Positions 33,357 through 42,075 of a DNA stretch of 64,000 nt are shown one piece after another (position 1 is the stretch's first letter; each line of letters starts with the position of its first letter). Below the pieces are notes generated by a model, which saw only the letters and a program-made list of their open reading frames with translations, made no database searches and was not told where the DNA came from. This stretch comes from Lentzea guizhouensis (GTDB taxonomy: Bacteria; Actinomycetota; Actinomycetes; Mycobacteriales; Pseudonocardiaceae): NCBI RefSeq assembly GCF_001701025.1, contig NZ_CP016793.1:9672001-9736000 (forward strand), in the 5' to 3' direction. The translations under genes were made by a program, and so were the position numbers.

Positions 33357-33826
33357 TCGAGGTGGCCGTCGAACGGGCCGACCTTGGTCACGGTGGCGCC
33401 GTCGCGGAGGACGATCTGCAGGCCGTGCTCGGGTTCCCACGCGCATTCGGCCTCGATCGACACGTACACGCGCCCGCGCTCGCCGTCGCGTTCCACGGTC
33501 GGCACGCTGCGGCTGAAGTCGACGTGCGCCCAGACGTCAGCGGGTTCGGCGATCTGCGGGAAGTCGTCCTCGGGCACGATCGACTCGGCGACGGCGCGGT
33601 AGTAGGCGAAGACGGCGGGTGCCACGTCGTGCAGGGTCTGCCGGTCCAGCGCCAGGAAGGTGTGCACGGCGGCGTGCCAGTCGTCCTTGCCGGGGTCGTC
33701 CTCGTACCACTCGTCGAGGCGGACCGGTCTGGGGTCATCACCCAGCACGGGCACTGGAACGGGTGCGCTGATGAGGCCGTAGCCCTCGACGTCCTCGACG
33801 ACCGGACCGAGACCGGGGATCTCCAC
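33353..33826 (-). CDS. DUF6985-like protein of unknown function
   Basis: A 157-residue acidic soluble protein. Segments such as AAVHTFLALDRQTLHDVAPA, FAYYRAVAE and the end IEAECAWEPEHGLQIVLRDG resemble the DUF6985 family as I remember it; no function is known for that family. Convergent with the lipoprotein gene, overlapping by 4 bases. Its start is 20 bases from the aroE stop. No membrane or signal segments. Confidence 0.65.
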   Translation of the reverse strand: MEIPGLGPVVEDVEGYGLISAPVPVPVLGDDPRPVRLDEWYEDDPGKDDWHAAVHTFLALDRQTLHDVAPAVFAYYRAVAESIVPEDDFPQIAEPADVWAHVDFSRSVPTVERDGERGRVYVSIEAECAWEPEHGLQIVLRDGATVTKVGPFDGHLD

Positions 33827-33845
33827 CTGGTGAGCCTAACGAGCC

Positions 33846-34664
33846 TCAGGACCGGGCCGCGAGCTCCGCCGCCAGCGCCTTGCGCATCACGTCCTGCGGC
33901 GCCGCCTGCCCTGTGAACTGCTCCACCTGCCCGAAAGCCTGGTGCAGCAACATGTCCAGCCCGGTCGCCAGCGCCGTGCCCGCCCGTTCGACGGCCACCG
34001 CGACCGGTGTCGGCCACGGGTGGTAGATCACGTCCAGCACGTGCGGCGCCCGTGCGAGCTGCGCGGCCAACGCCGCCGTCGCCTCGGCCGGCACCGTCGA
34101 CACCAGCACGTCGGACGACGCCGCCAGCTCACCCAGGTCCACTTCGGACAGCCGCACGACCTCGACGGTGACACCCACCCGTTCAGCGCACGCCAGCGCC
34201 TCCGCGGCGCGCGAAGGTTCCCGCACCACCAGGGAAACCGTCGTCACACCGAGCTCGGACAGGCCCGCCAGCGCGGCCGTCGCCGTGCCACCCGCGCCGA
34301 GCACCACACCACGCGAGCCGCCGGAGAAACCCTTCTCCCGCAACGCACCCACGACGCCGTCCACGTCGGTGCAGTCGGCGTGCCAGCCGGACTCGGTGCG
34401 CACCAACGTGTTCGCGGCACCGACGGCCACGGCGCGCGGGGTCACCGAGGACGCGAACGCCAGGGCGGCGCGCTTGGTGGGCATCGTGCACGACAGGCCC
34501 ACCCACTCCGGTCCCAGCGACGACACCAGGGCGGGCACCTCGGCCTCGCTGCACTCCAGGCGGGAGTACTCCAGGTCGAGACCCAGGAACGTGTACGCGG
34601 CGTTGTGCAGGACCGGCGAGAGCGAGTGGGTGATCGGTGAACCGATCACCGCGGCCTGGCGCAC
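33846..34664 (-). CDS. aroE: Shikimate dehydrogenase
   Basis: NADPH-dependent reduction of 3-dehydroshikimate. The protein is 272 residues. Shikimate-binding AAVIGSPITHSLSPVLHNAA is at the N-terminus. The catalytic Lys is in GLSCTMPTKRAALAFA, and the Asp in HADCTDVDGVVGALR. The dinucleotide fold is VVLGAGGTATAALAGLSELG. The GTG at 34664 shares one base with the mltG stop. The frame continues open upstream, so the longer version should be ignored. The fourth shikimate-pathway locus in the window, apart from aroCKBQ. Confidence 0.95.
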   Translation of the reverse strand: MRQAAVIGSPITHSLSPVLHNAAYTFLGLDLEYSRLECSEAEVPALVSSLGPEWVGLSCTMPTKRAALAFASSVTPRAVAVGAANTLVRTESGWHADCTDVDGVVGALREKGFSGGSRGVVLGAGGTATAALAGLSELGVTTVSLVVREPSRAAEALACAERVGVTVEVVRLSEVDLGELAASSDVLVSTVPAEATAALAAQLARAPHVLDVIYHPWPTPVAVAVERAGTALATGLDMLLHQAFGQVEQFTGQAAPQDVMRKALAAELAARS

Positions 34665-35869
34665 TAGTAGACGCCCTCTCGCTGGGCCTTCTGGTCCTTC
34701 GCCTTGTGCTCCTCGTAGTCGACCGAGAAGCACGAGTTGCCCTTCTTGTCGCACTTCACGAAGTACTCGAAGTTGCCGGGCTCCGGCTTGATGGCGGCCT
34801 GGACGGCCTCGACGCTCGGCGAGCCGATCGGGGTCGGCGGCAGGCCGGGCGAGATGTAGGTGTTGTACGGGCCCGCGGCGCCCCGGTCGGCGTCGGACGT
34901 GCGGATGTGGGGCTGGTTGAGCTTGTAGTTGACCGTCGAGTCGAACTGCAGGGGCATCGGCTTCTTCAGCCGGTTGTAGATCACCTGCGAGACCTTGCCG
35001 AAGTCCTCGACGATGGCTTCCTTCTCGATGAGGGAGGCCATGACCAGCACCTGGTAGGGGCGGAAGCCGGTGTTGACGGTGCCGCCGGGGATGCCGATGC
35101 TCTGCAGCTTCTGGGCGGAGGCCACGACGACGCTGCGGATCAGCTCGACCGCGGACGAACCGGGCTTGACCTGGTAGACGCCGCGCATGATGAGGCCTTC
35201 GAGCCGGAACGCGGGCTCGGCGCGCTTCACGTCCGCGAGCGCCCAGTCGGGAACGCCCAGCGCGAGCGGGTCGGTCGTCTCGGCGGTCTGGCGGATCTCG
35301 TCGGGCGTGAGGCACTTCTTCACGCCGTCCTTCTCCGTGCAGCTCGCGTCGGCGAGCTGGGAGTAGATGCCCTTGACGGTCTTGTCGCCGACCTTGATGT
35401 CCGCGAGCTTGATGCCGCCGACGATCTGCACGGCGGGCACGCGGGTCTTCGAGTCGATCATCTTCGCGACCGCGTTCGCGCCGGACATCTTGGTCTTCAT
35501 CAGGTAGAAGCCCGGCTGGATCGACGTCGCGCGGGCGTCCTTCAGGCCGGCCTCGGTGAACGCGCGGGGCGACGCGACGACGCCCGCCTCGTGGAGGGTG
35601 GTGGCGATGATGCTCAGGACGTCGCCGTCCTTGACCTCGACGATGGCGTCGGCCTCGCCGGCGCCGGCGTAGTCCTCGAAGGAACCGATGCCGCGCAGCT
35701 CGCGGTAGCCGTAGTAGGCCCCGCCCATGCCGACGGCGAGGATCAGCGCGACGACCAGCCACAGCACGGTCTTCTTGCGCTTCTTCGCCTTGCGGGCCGC
35801 GCTGTTGTCCCTCTTCACGACACGTCGCTCATCGACGTCGCGATCGAACAACCCGAGATCGTCGCTCAC
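34664..35869 (-). CDS. mltG: Endolytic murein transglycosylase
   Basis: Cleaves nascent peptidoglycan strands and sets glycan length. The protein is 401 residues. A short cytoplasmic N-terminus with KKRKKT is followed by one membrane helix ([20 protein letters not shown], residues 35-54). A LysM-like region, then the YceG domain, follow. The catalytic Glu is in [20 protein letters not shown], and [12 protein letters not shown] and [16 protein letters not shown] are family motifs. Start overlaps the ruvX stop by 4 bases. Conserved alaS-ruvX-mltG-aroE order. Confidence 0.95.
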   Translation of the reverse strand: MSDDLGLFDRDVDERRVVKRDNSAARKAKKRKKTVLWLVVALILAVGMGGAYYGYRELRGIGSFEDYAGAGEADAIVEVKDGDVLSIIATTLHEAGVVASPRAFTEAGLKDARATSIQPGFYLMKTKMSGANAVAKMIDSKTRVPAVQIVGGIKLADIKVGDKTVKGIYSQLADASCTEKDGVKKCLTPDEIRQTAETTDPLALGVPDWALADVKRAEPAFRLEGLIMRGVYQVKPGSSAVELIRSVVVASAQKLQSIGIPGGTVNTGFRPYQVLVMASLIEKEAIVEDFGKVSQVIYNRLKKPMPLQFDSTVNYKLNQPHIRTSDADRGAAGPYNTYISPGLPPTPIGSPSVEAVQAAIKPEPGNFEYFVKCDKKGNSCFSVDYEEHKAKDQKAQREGVY

Positions 35870-36351
35870 GCCTCATCCTTTCGGGCCACGGTTCGTGCCC
35901 GTGCATCCAGCCAAGACTGCAGGATCTCGACCGCAGCGGCCTGGTCGACCACGGCACGCTGCTTCTTGCCCTTCACACCGCGCTGCGCCAGCACCCGGCT
36001 CACCACGACCGTCGTCAGCCGTTCGTCACTCAGCCGGACCGGAACCGGAGCCACGCGCGCGGCCAAGGCGGCAGCGTACGCGGTCGCCGCCTCCGCTGCC
36101 GGGCCGTGCCGACCAGCCAGAGTCTTCGGCAGACCGACCACGACCTCGACGACGTCATGGTCGGCCACGAGACGTACGAGCTCGGTGAGGTCCGAGCCGC
36201 GCTTCTCGTCACGCTGCAGGGTAACCAGCGGAGTCGCCAGAAAAGCACTCGGATCGCTGAGAGAAATTCCCACGCGAACCGATCCGACGTCGACGCCGAG
36301 CCTCCGTCCGAGGCCCGGGTCGTCGACGTCAGCGGCATCAGCGCTGCTCAA
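35866..36351 (-). CDS. ruvX: Putative pre-16S rRNA nuclease / RuvX (YqgF)
   Basis: RNase H-fold protein involved in 16S rRNA 5'-end maturation in bacteria. The protein is 161 residues. The first catalytic Asp is in [36 protein letters not shown] and [17 protein letters not shown] follow, then the final Asp-containing [15 protein letters not shown]. The only start that keeps the N-terminus and avoids a long alaS overlap is TTG 36351, overlapping the alaS stop by 14 bases. Its ribosome binding site is weak (AAGG). Confidence 0.88.
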   Translation of the reverse strand: MSSADAADVDDPGLGRRLGVDVGSVRVGISLSDPSAFLATPLVTLQRDEKRGSDLTELVRLVADHDVVEVVVGLPKTLAGRHGPAAEAATAYAAALAARVAPVPVRLSDERLTTVVVSRVLAQRGVKGKKQRAVVDQAAAVEILQSWLDARARTVARKDEA

Positions 36352-39007
36352 GCACCTTGTCCAGTTCGTCGGTGAGGGCCGTGACGGCCTCCGGGACACC
36401 GGCCGGGTTGGTGCCGCCGCCCTGGGCCAGGTCCGGCTTGCCGCCACCGCGGGCGGCGATGGCCGGGCCGAACACCGGGACGAGCTTGCCGGCGGCCAGG
36501 CCCAGGTCACGGGCGGCGGCGGTGGTGGCGACCACGAAGCTCACCTTGTCGCCGTCGGTCGAGAACAGGGCCACCACACCGGGCCGGTTGCCCAGCCGGT
36601 TGCGGACCTCGCCACCGAGGGTGCGCAGGTCGTTGCCCGACACGCCCTCCAGGCCCAGGGCCACCAGCGACACGCCGCGGATGTCGAGGGCCTTCTCGGC
36701 CAGCGACCCGGCGTTGCCGAGCAGCTGGGCGGCGCGGACCTTCTCGAGCTCCTTCTCGGCGGCCTTCAACCGCTCGACCAGGGACTCGATCCGCTCGGGC
36801 AGGCCGTCGGAGCCGACCTTGAGCATGTCGGAGAGGTTCTGCACGATGGCGCGTTCCCTGGCCAGGAACCGCATGGCCTCGATGCCGACGTAAGCCTCCA
36901 GGCGGCGCACGCCGGAACCGACCGAGGACTCACCCAGCAGGGTGATCGGGCCGATCTGCGACGAGTGCTCGACGTGCGTGCCACCGCAGAGCTCACGCGA
37001 CCAGGGGCCGCCGATCTCGACGACGCGGACCGTCTCGTCGTAGGTCTCGCCGAACAGGGCGACGGCGCCCATGTCCTGGGCACCCTGCATGTCGGTGTAG
37101 ACCACGGCGACCGGCAGGTCCTTGCGCACGGCGAGGTTCGAGACCTCTTCGATCTCCGACTTGGCCTCACCGGACAGGCCACCGGTCCAGGCGAAGTCGA
37201 GGCGCAGGTAGCCGGGCTTGTTGTACGAACCGCTCTGCAGGGCCGACGGGCCGAGCACCTGGCGCAGGGCGGCGTGCACGACGTGCGTGCCCGAGTGGCC
37301 CTGGCGGGCACCGACGCGCCACTCCGGGTCGACGCGGGCCTCGACGTGCTCGCCCTCGCTGACCTCGCCGTTCACGACGCGCACCTGGTGCACCCACAGC
37401 TTGCGGGCGACCTTCTGCACGTCGAGCACCTCGAGCTCGGCGTTGCCGGTGACGATCGTGCCGGCGTCGGACTCCTGGCCACCGGACTCGGCGTAGAGCG
37501 GCGTGCGGTCGAGGACGACCTCGACGATGTCGCCCTCCTTGGCCGAGGAGATCCGCTGGCCGTTCAGCACGATGCCGCGCAGCGTGGCCTCGGAGGCCAG
37601 CTCGGAGTAGCCGGTGAACTCGGTCGGGCCCTGCTCCAGCAGCTCCCGGTACACCGACTGGTCGCCGTGGCCGGTCTTCTTGCCGGCGGCGTCGGCCTTG
37701 GCACGGGCGCGCTGCTCGGCCATCAGCTTGCGGAACCCGTCCTCGTCCACGCTCAGACCGGCCTCGGAGGCCATCTCCAGCGTGAGGTCGATCGGGAAGC
37801 CGTAGGTGTCGTGCAGCTGGAAGGCCTTGTCACCGGGCAGCGTGGCGCGGCCGTCGGAGCGCACCTCGGCGGCGGCGTTCTCGAAGATCCGGCTGCCGGC
37901 GTCGAGCGTGCGGAGGAACGTGTCCTCCTCGGCCTTGAGCACCTGCTGGATGCGGGCGAACCCGCTGACCAGCTCGGGGTAGGCCTCGCCCATCGAGTCG
38001 CGGACGACCTCGGCGAACGTCTGCAGCACCGGCTCGGTGACGCCGAGGAGGCGGCTGCTGCGGATGATGCGGCGCAGCAGGCGGCGCAGCACGTAGCCGC
38101 GGGCCTCGTTGCCGGGCGTGACACCGTCGCCGACCAGCAGCACGCCACTCCTGGCGTGGTCGGCGATCACGCGAAAGCGAACGTCATCGACCTCGCTGTC
38201 CCCGTACTTGCGGCCGGACAGCTCCTCGGCCTTGTTGATGACGGCGCGCACGAGGTCGGTCTCGTAGACGTTGTCGACGCCCTGCAGCAGGTAGGCGACG
38301 CGCTCGACGCCCATGCCGGTGTCGATGTTCTTCGACGGCAGCTCACCGAGGATCGGGTAGTCCTTCTTGGCACCGCCCTCGCCGCGGACGTTCTGCATGA
38401 AGACGAGGTTCCAGATCTCCAGGTACCTGTCCTCGTCGACGACCGGGCCGCCCTCCTGGCCGTACTCGGGGCCGCGGTCGTAGTAGATCTCCGAGCACGG
38501 ACCGCACGGGCCGGGCACGCCCATGGACCAGAAGTTGTCCTCGACACCGCGGCGCTGGATGCGCTCCAGCGGCATGCCGGCGACCTTCTGCCACAGCTCG
38601 ATGGCCTCGTCGTCGGTCTCGTAGACGGTGACCCAGATGCGCTCGGGGTCGAAGCCGTAGCCGCCGTCGCCCTGGGACTTGGTGATCAGCTCCCAGGCCA
38701 GCCGGATGGCGTCTTCCTTGAAGTAGTCGCCGAGCGAGAAGTTGCCGGCCATCTGGAAGAACGTGAGGTGCCGCGTCGTCTTGCCGACCTCGTCGATGTC
38801 GGGCGTGCGCACGCACTTCTGGATGCTCGTCATCCGCGGGGCGGGCGGCGGGGCCTCACCGAGGAAGTACGGCTTGAACGGCACCATGCCGGCGTTGACG
38901 AACAGCAGGTTGGGGTCGTCGAGCAGCAACGAGGCGCTGGGGATGTACTTGTGCCCGGCGTTCTCGAAGTGCTCGCGGAAACGCTTGATGATCTCATGGG
39001 TCTGCAC
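36338..39007 (-). CDS. alaS: Alanine--tRNA ligase
   Basis: Charges tRNA-Ala. The protein is 889 residues. The N-terminal core starts [20 protein letters not shown] and includes motif 2 [20 protein letters not shown] then [13 protein letters not shown]. The editing domain has the HxxxH in [19 protein letters not shown] and the CxxxH in [16 protein letters not shown]. The C-terminal C-Ala domain ends [20 protein letters not shown]. The GTG at 39007 follows AAGGA; the open frame upstream of it is not coding. Confidence 0.97.
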   Translation of the reverse strand: MQTHEIIKRFREHFENAGHKYIPSASLLLDDPNLLFVNAGMVPFKPYFLGEAPPPAPRMTSIQKCVRTPDIDEVGKTTRHLTFFQMAGNFSLGDYFKEDAIRLAWELITKSQGDGGYGFDPERIWVTVYETDDEAIELWQKVAGMPLERIQRRGVEDNFWSMGVPGPCGPCSEIYYDRGPEYGQEGGPVVDEDRYLEIWNLVFMQNVRGEGGAKKDYPILGELPSKNIDTGMGVERVAYLLQGVDNVYETDLVRAVINKAEELSGRKYGDSEVDDVRFRVIADHARSGVLLVGDGVTPGNEARGYVLRRLLRRIIRSSRLLGVTEPVLQTFAEVVRDSMGEAYPELVSGFARIQQVLKAEEDTFLRTLDAGSRIFENAAAEVRSDGRATLPGDKAFQLHDTYGFPIDLTLEMASEAGLSVDEDGFRKLMAEQRARAKADAAGKKTGHGDQSVYRELLEQGPTEFTGYSELASEATLRGIVLNGQRISSAKEGDIVEVVLDRTPLYAESGGQESDAGTIVTGNAELEVLDVQKVARKLWVHQVRVVNGEVSEGEHVEARVDPEWRVGARQGHSGTHVVHAALRQVLGPSALQSGSYNKPGYLRLDFAWTGGLSGEAKSEIEEVSNLAVRKDLPVAVVYTDMQGAQDMGAVALFGETYDETVRVVEIGGPWSRELCGGTHVEHSSQIGPITLLGESSVGSGVRRLEAYVGIEAMRFLARERAIVQNLSDMLKVGSDGLPERIESLVERLKAAEKELEKVRAAQLLGNAGSLAEKALDIRGVSLVALGLEGVSGNDLRTLGGEVRNRLGNRPGVVALFSTDGDKVSFVVATTAAARDLGLAAGKLVPVFGPAIAARGGGKPDLAQGGGTNPAGVPEAVTALTDELDKVLEQR

Positions 39008-39059
39008 GGGAAGGTCCTTGCTGAGGAAAGTGGTCAGGGCACGCTTCGGAGGCGAACGG

Positions 39060-39329
39060 TCAGTGCTTCCCGTTCGCCCTGGGCGCTCGACGCCCCGGCG
39101 TGAATCCCGTCTGACGTTCCACGGTGTCCTGCAGCTCCTGTTCCCGTTCGGCCATCCCCGCCCGCACCTCGGCCCCGAAGGACCCGATGGCGCCGGCGAG
39201 CTCGCGCAGGCCTTCACCCACGTTAGCGCCGATACCGGCGGGAGTCGCCTGCTTTGTGACCTCGGCGGCCTTCTTCGCGGCGAAGAGCCCGGCCGCGGCA
39301 CCCAGCCCGAACCAGAAGAGGCGGCTCAC
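39060..39329 (-). CDS. Small membrane-associated protein (DUF6167-like)
   Basis: An 89-residue protein. It has one N-terminal hydrophobic helix ([20 protein letters not shown]), then a helical stretch [20 protein letters not shown] and a basic tail [12 protein letters not shown] protein of this type sits between alaS and a DUF948 gene in many actinobacteria. Function unknown. GTG start overlaps the DUF948 stop by 4 bases. Confidence 0.8.
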   Translation of the reverse strand: MSRLFWFGLGAAAGLFAAKKAAEVTKQATPAGIGANVGEGLRELAGAIGSFGAEVRAGMAEREQELQDTVERQTGFTPGRRAPRANGKH

Positions 39330-39730
39330 TTGGCACCTCGCTTCAGGCGGCGCTTGGCGTGCTTGTTCGGCTGCTCGACGGCCTTGCGGCGGGCCTTCAC
39401 GGCCTTGCTCACGCCGTAGGACAGCGCGGCGGCCTTGACCAGCGGACCGCCCAGCGTGGCGGTGAACAGGCTGGTGAGCGCCGAGACGTTGCCGGTGACC
39501 GCGCGGGCGTTGGCCGTGATCCCGTCCACCCGCTCGAGCTGGGTGTTCACGTGGGTCAGCGTGGTGTTGGCCTCGACGAACAACGGGTCGGTGTTCTCGT
39601 GCGCCTTGCGCATCGCGACCGTGGCCTCGTCGAAGAACCGCGCTGCCTTGACGGCGACGATCGCCAGCACGATCACGAGCAGCACGAACGCACCGGCGGC
39701 GACCAGCGCTGCGATCTGCCCTGGCGACAC
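39326..39730 (-). CDS. DUF948-domain membrane protein
   Basis: A 134-residue protein with an N-terminal membrane helix (IAALVAAGAFVLLVIVLAIV), a helical DUF948 region (FFDEATVAMRKAHENTDPLF then LTHVNTQLERVDGITANARA) and a lysine/arginine-rich C-terminus (KARRKAVEQPNKHAKRRLKR). DUF948 proteins resemble general-stress membrane proteins and may form coiled assemblies. GTG 39730 follows AGGAGGATCC. Probably co-transcribed with the DUF6167-like gene and possibly alaS. Confidence 0.85.
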   Translation of the reverse strand: MSPGQIAALVAAGAFVLLVIVLAIVAVKAARFFDEATVAMRKAHENTDPLFVEANTTLTHVNTQLERVDGITANARAVTGNVSALTSLFTATLGGPLVKAAALSYGVSKAVKARRKAVEQPNKHAKRRLKRGAK

Positions 39731-39799
39731 GGATCCTCCTGGTGACGGGCGTTTGGCTTGGTTGGCTGAGGAGATTACCGGTGGGCCGGGCGGTGAGTG

Positions 39800-40170
39800 A
39801 GCGGCACCAGTAGTTGATCTTCGTCGGGGTGGGAGGTGATCGGAGGGGCGGGTGGCGCAGGTGGGGCGGTGGCGCGGGAGGGCGGCGACATGACACGGCG
39901 CGGCACGGCGGCACGGCACGGCACGGCGCGAGGCGGCACCCGGCAGCGGGCAGCGGCGGCGGCAGCGGCGGGCAGCGGCGGCAGCGCGGCGGGCAGCGGC
40001 GGGCAGCGGCGGGCAGCGGCGGCAGCGCGGCGGCAGCGGCGGCGGGCAGCGGCGGCGTGGGAGGCGCTCAGGTGGCGCGTGACGGAGGTGGCTTAGCGCG
40101 GCGCGGCAGTGGCGAGCGGCAGGGCACGGCACGGCACGGTGCTGGCACCGGACAGCGACTGGTCGCCGAC
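39800..40170. other. Second G-rich, T-free intergenic island
   Basis: Low-complexity tract of GGCAGCGGCGGGCAGC-type units between DUF948 and the DinB gene. The plus strand lacks T from 39892 to 40057 (166 bases), so a leftward transcript is A-free and C-rich. Position and composition mirror the island at 26.5 kb. It lies just downstream of the leftward DinB gene. No credible gene is in it. Confidence 0.6.
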
Positions 40171-40215
40171 GGCGGGCTCACCGGCGGCGGGCTCACCGGC
40201 GGCGGGCTCACCGGC
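40171..40215. repeat. 15-bp tandem repeat, three copies
   Basis: Three exact copies of GGCGGGCTCACCGGC (40171-40215). The stop of the DinB gene (40208-40210) falls inside the last copy, so the array is nearly all downstream of the gene. It borders the T-free island, much as the 13-bp repeats border the other island. Confidence 0.9.
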
Positions 40216-40705
40216 CGGTGGCGCCGTCCAGCTGTTCGCGGAGGATGTCGGCGTGGCCCGCGTGCCGGGCGGTTTCGGTGGTCATGTGCGCGAGGAGCCA
40301 GCGCAGCGACTTGCGCGTGCCGTCGATCGGGATCGCCATGAGCGTCTCCGGGCCGTCGGCGGCGCTGATGGCGCGGTCGCTGGCCTCGATCGCCGCCCGG
40401 TAGTCGTCGATCACCTCGGCGGCGGGGCGGTCGGGTGCTGTGACCTCGTCGAGGTCGTCGTGGTTCCCCTGCTCCGGACCGCCCGCCAGGTGGTGACCGA
40501 ACCAGAACCGTTCGGCGGCGGCGAGGTGGTGGACCAGGCCCAGGATCGAGGTGCCGCTGGGGACGAGGGCCTTGCGCAGCTGCTCGTCGCTCAGGCCGGC
40601 GGCCTTCTTGAGGACGCAGTGGCGCTGGAACGACAGGAACGCGTGCGCGACGGCGAGTTCGCCGGTGTCGACGCGCGGGACGGGTTCGCGCTGCTCGTCA
40701 GGCAT
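40208..40705 (-). CDS. DinB-family (DUF664) protein
   Basis: A 165-residue four-helix DinB/DUF664 protein, likely metal- or thiol-dependent. Conserved His positions include ILGLVHHLAAAERFWFGHHL and RWLLAHMTTETARHAGHADI. The members act in thiol-dependent transferase or unknown reactions. ATG 40705 gives MPDEQREPVPRVDTGELAVA; the frame opens 36 codons earlier in non-coding DNA. Its 3' end is in the 15-bp repeats. Confidence 0.87.
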   Translation of the reverse strand: MPDEQREPVPRVDTGELAVAHAFLSFQRHCVLKKAAGLSDEQLRKALVPSGTSILGLVHHLAAAERFWFGHHLAGGPEQGNHDDLDEVTAPDRPAAEVIDDYRAAIEASDRAISAADGPETLMAIPIDGTRKSLRWLLAHMTTETARHAGHADILREQLDGATGR

Positions 40706-40801
40706 GGTGCGACTGTACGGGACAACCCGTTCGGGCCTAAATGAAGTGTTTCCGCATTGACTAGAGTTGTCACTGCCTGTGAAATACCCGTCACACAGGG
40801 C

Positions 40802-40830
40802 TTGACACAGCAACCCTGCGCGAATGAGGT
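40802..40830 (+). promoter_or_regulatory. Probable promoter of the acetyltransferase gene
   Basis: TTGACA (40802-40807) and TGAGGT (40825-40830) with 17-base spacing lie 35 bases before the gene. The minus 10 region overlaps the iron box, which would give direct repression. Confidence 0.5.
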
Positions 40831-40843
40831 AAGGCTACCCTTA
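40825..40843 (+). promoter_or_regulatory. Iron box (IdeR/DmdR1 operator)
   Basis: TGAGGTAAGGCTACCCTTA matches the 19-base consensus TTAGGTTAGGCTAACCTAA at 15 positions. It overlaps the expected minus 10 region of the next gene, so the gene should be repressed when iron is plentiful. Confidence 0.75.
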
Positions 40844-40864
40844 TTAGTTGCCGCTGGAGGCCCT

Positions 40865-41443
40865 GTGAAGCCGGTGTCTCATCTCGACTCGTACCGGAGG
40901 CAGGCCACGGCGGGTGCACCGCCGATACCGGAGCTGAACGCGCCGTGGGAGGCGCGGGTCGCCCGGCCCGACGGTTACGACCTGCACCTGGTGCACCGGT
41001 GGAACCAGGCGCCGCACGTGGCGGCGTTCTGGCGGCAGGCGTGGACGTTGCCGCGGTGGGAGGACGAGCTGCGCGGGCAGCTGGGCGGTGACGACGTGCG
41101 GCCCGTGGTGGTCGGGTGGCACGGGCGGCCGGTGATCTACGCGGAGGTCTACCGGGCGGCGCGGGACGTGGTGGCCGGGTGTTACCGGGCGCGGCCGCAC
41201 GATCTGGGGTTGCGGCTGGCGGTGGGTGAGCTCGCGATGACCGACCAGGGGCTGGTGCGCGCGCTGCTCCCCCACCTCGCCGACGCGTTGTTCGAGGCCG
41301 ATCCGCACTGCACGCGCATCGTGATGGAGCCGGACGTGCGCAATACGCGCGCTATCAGGTCGTTCGAGGCGGGTGGGTTCGTGATCGCGGACGAGATCAT
41401 GCTGCCGAACAAGGTCGCACTGCTGATGGTCTGCAAGCGCTAG
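40865..41443 (+). CDS. GNAT acetyltransferase, siderophore-biosynthesis type
   Basis: A 192-residue N-acetyltransferase of the AlcB/IucB/RhbD (MbtK-like) type, which acylate hydroxylamine or lysine side chains in siderophore synthesis. Key features are HRWNQAPHVAAFWRQAW near residue 55, the acceptor segment RPVIYAEVYRAARDV, and the acetyl-CoA region RLAVGELAMTDQGLVRALLP with MEPDVRNTRAIRSFEAGGF. GTG 40865 has GGAGG 4 bases upstream. An iron box in the promoter supports a siderophore role. It stands alone; other siderophore genes are not in the window. Confidence 0.88.
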   Translation: MKPVSHLDSYRRQATAGAPPIPELNAPWEARVARPDGYDLHLVHRWNQAPHVAAFWRQAWTLPRWEDELRGQLGGDDVRPVVVGWHGRPVIYAEVYRAARDVVAGCYRARPHDLGLRLAVGELAMTDQGLVRALLPHLADALFEADPHCTRIVMEPDVRNTRAIRSFEAGGFVIADEIMLPNKVALLMVCKR

Positions 41444-42075
41444 AACGCCGTGATGTCGTGCGGTGCGCGTTCTTTGCGGCTGAACGCACGCACGATGTCG
41501 ATGCCGTTGTGGCGGTTGAGGGCCATGCGCGACAACAGGTCGATGACCCGCTCGTGCACGTGGCGCGGGAACTCCGGTGTGTCGATGCCGACGCTCACGG
41601 CGAGGTCGTCGGAGTGCACGACGAACTCCATCACGCGGCTGAGCAGGTACTCGTCCAGCGGCACCGCCCACGGGCCCCAGTGCGGCATGCGAACGGGGCG
41701 GTTTCCGGCCGCTGTCAGCGTTTCCGCGAGCGCGTCGACGGTCTGTTCGAGGCGGTCGCACAGGTCGGCGTGGCCACCGGACGCGAGCTTCTCGCCGCCG
41801 TTGCGGATGCGCGTGTGGAACTCGGAGTCGACGTCGAGCTCCGTCCACCCTGCGCGCGCGTAGTGCTCCATCAGCGAGACGGTCGGAACGTCCTCCGGCT
41901 CGGCGGCGATCATGCCGGGCAGCGGGAGGGCCTGGTAGGCGATGTGGCCGGCGAGACCGCTGACGCCGAACTCCGGCAGCGCGCTCGGCTCGTCCCACCG
42001 GTCGGCGACCTGAGGTGAACGCATCAGCGCCAGCGCCTGGCGGGCGGCGGTCAGGAAGTCGTCCGTGATCGTCAT
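41440..42075 (-). CDS. Maleylpyruvate isomerase-family mycothiol-dependent protein
   Basis: A 211-residue protein of the DinB-like MDMPI family (actinobacterial, TIGR03083 type). It has GVSGLAGHIAYQALPLPGMI with a metal-site His, a middle DALAETLTAAGNRPVRMPHW, and LLSRVMEFVVHSDDLAVSVG with the HxxD site. It probably uses mycothiol, but the substrate is unknown. Start overlaps the previous membrane-protein gene (ATGA), so it is the last gene of the five-gene ESX-like operon. It is convergent with the acetyltransferase gene, overlapping by 4 bases. Confidence 0.88.
   Translation of the reverse strand: MTITDDFLTAARQALALMRSPQVADRWDEPSALPEFGVSGLAGHIAYQALPLPGMIAAEPEDVPTVSLMEHYARAGWTELDVDSEFHTRIRNGGEKLASGGHADLCDRLEQTVDALAETLTAAGNRPVRMPHWGPWAVPLDEYLLSRVMEFVVHSDDLAVSVGIDTPEFPRHVHERVIDLLSRMALNRHNGIDIVRAFSRKERAPHDITAF

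Noticed and set aside
32939..33916. A 325-codon rightward frame across the lipoprotein and DUF6985-like genes
   Set aside because: The overlapping frames carry recognisable domains; this one is compositionally a shadow.
34637..39103. A 1488-codon rightward frame over aroE, mltG, ruvX and alaS
   Set aside because: It is the mirror frame of high-GC genes. The leftward frames encode well-known enzymes with all motifs, and this one has no recognisable domain.
40171..40215. 15-bp repeats considered as a CRISPR or integration site
   Set aside because: Only three contiguous copies with no spacers; no tRNA, integrase or cas gene nearby.
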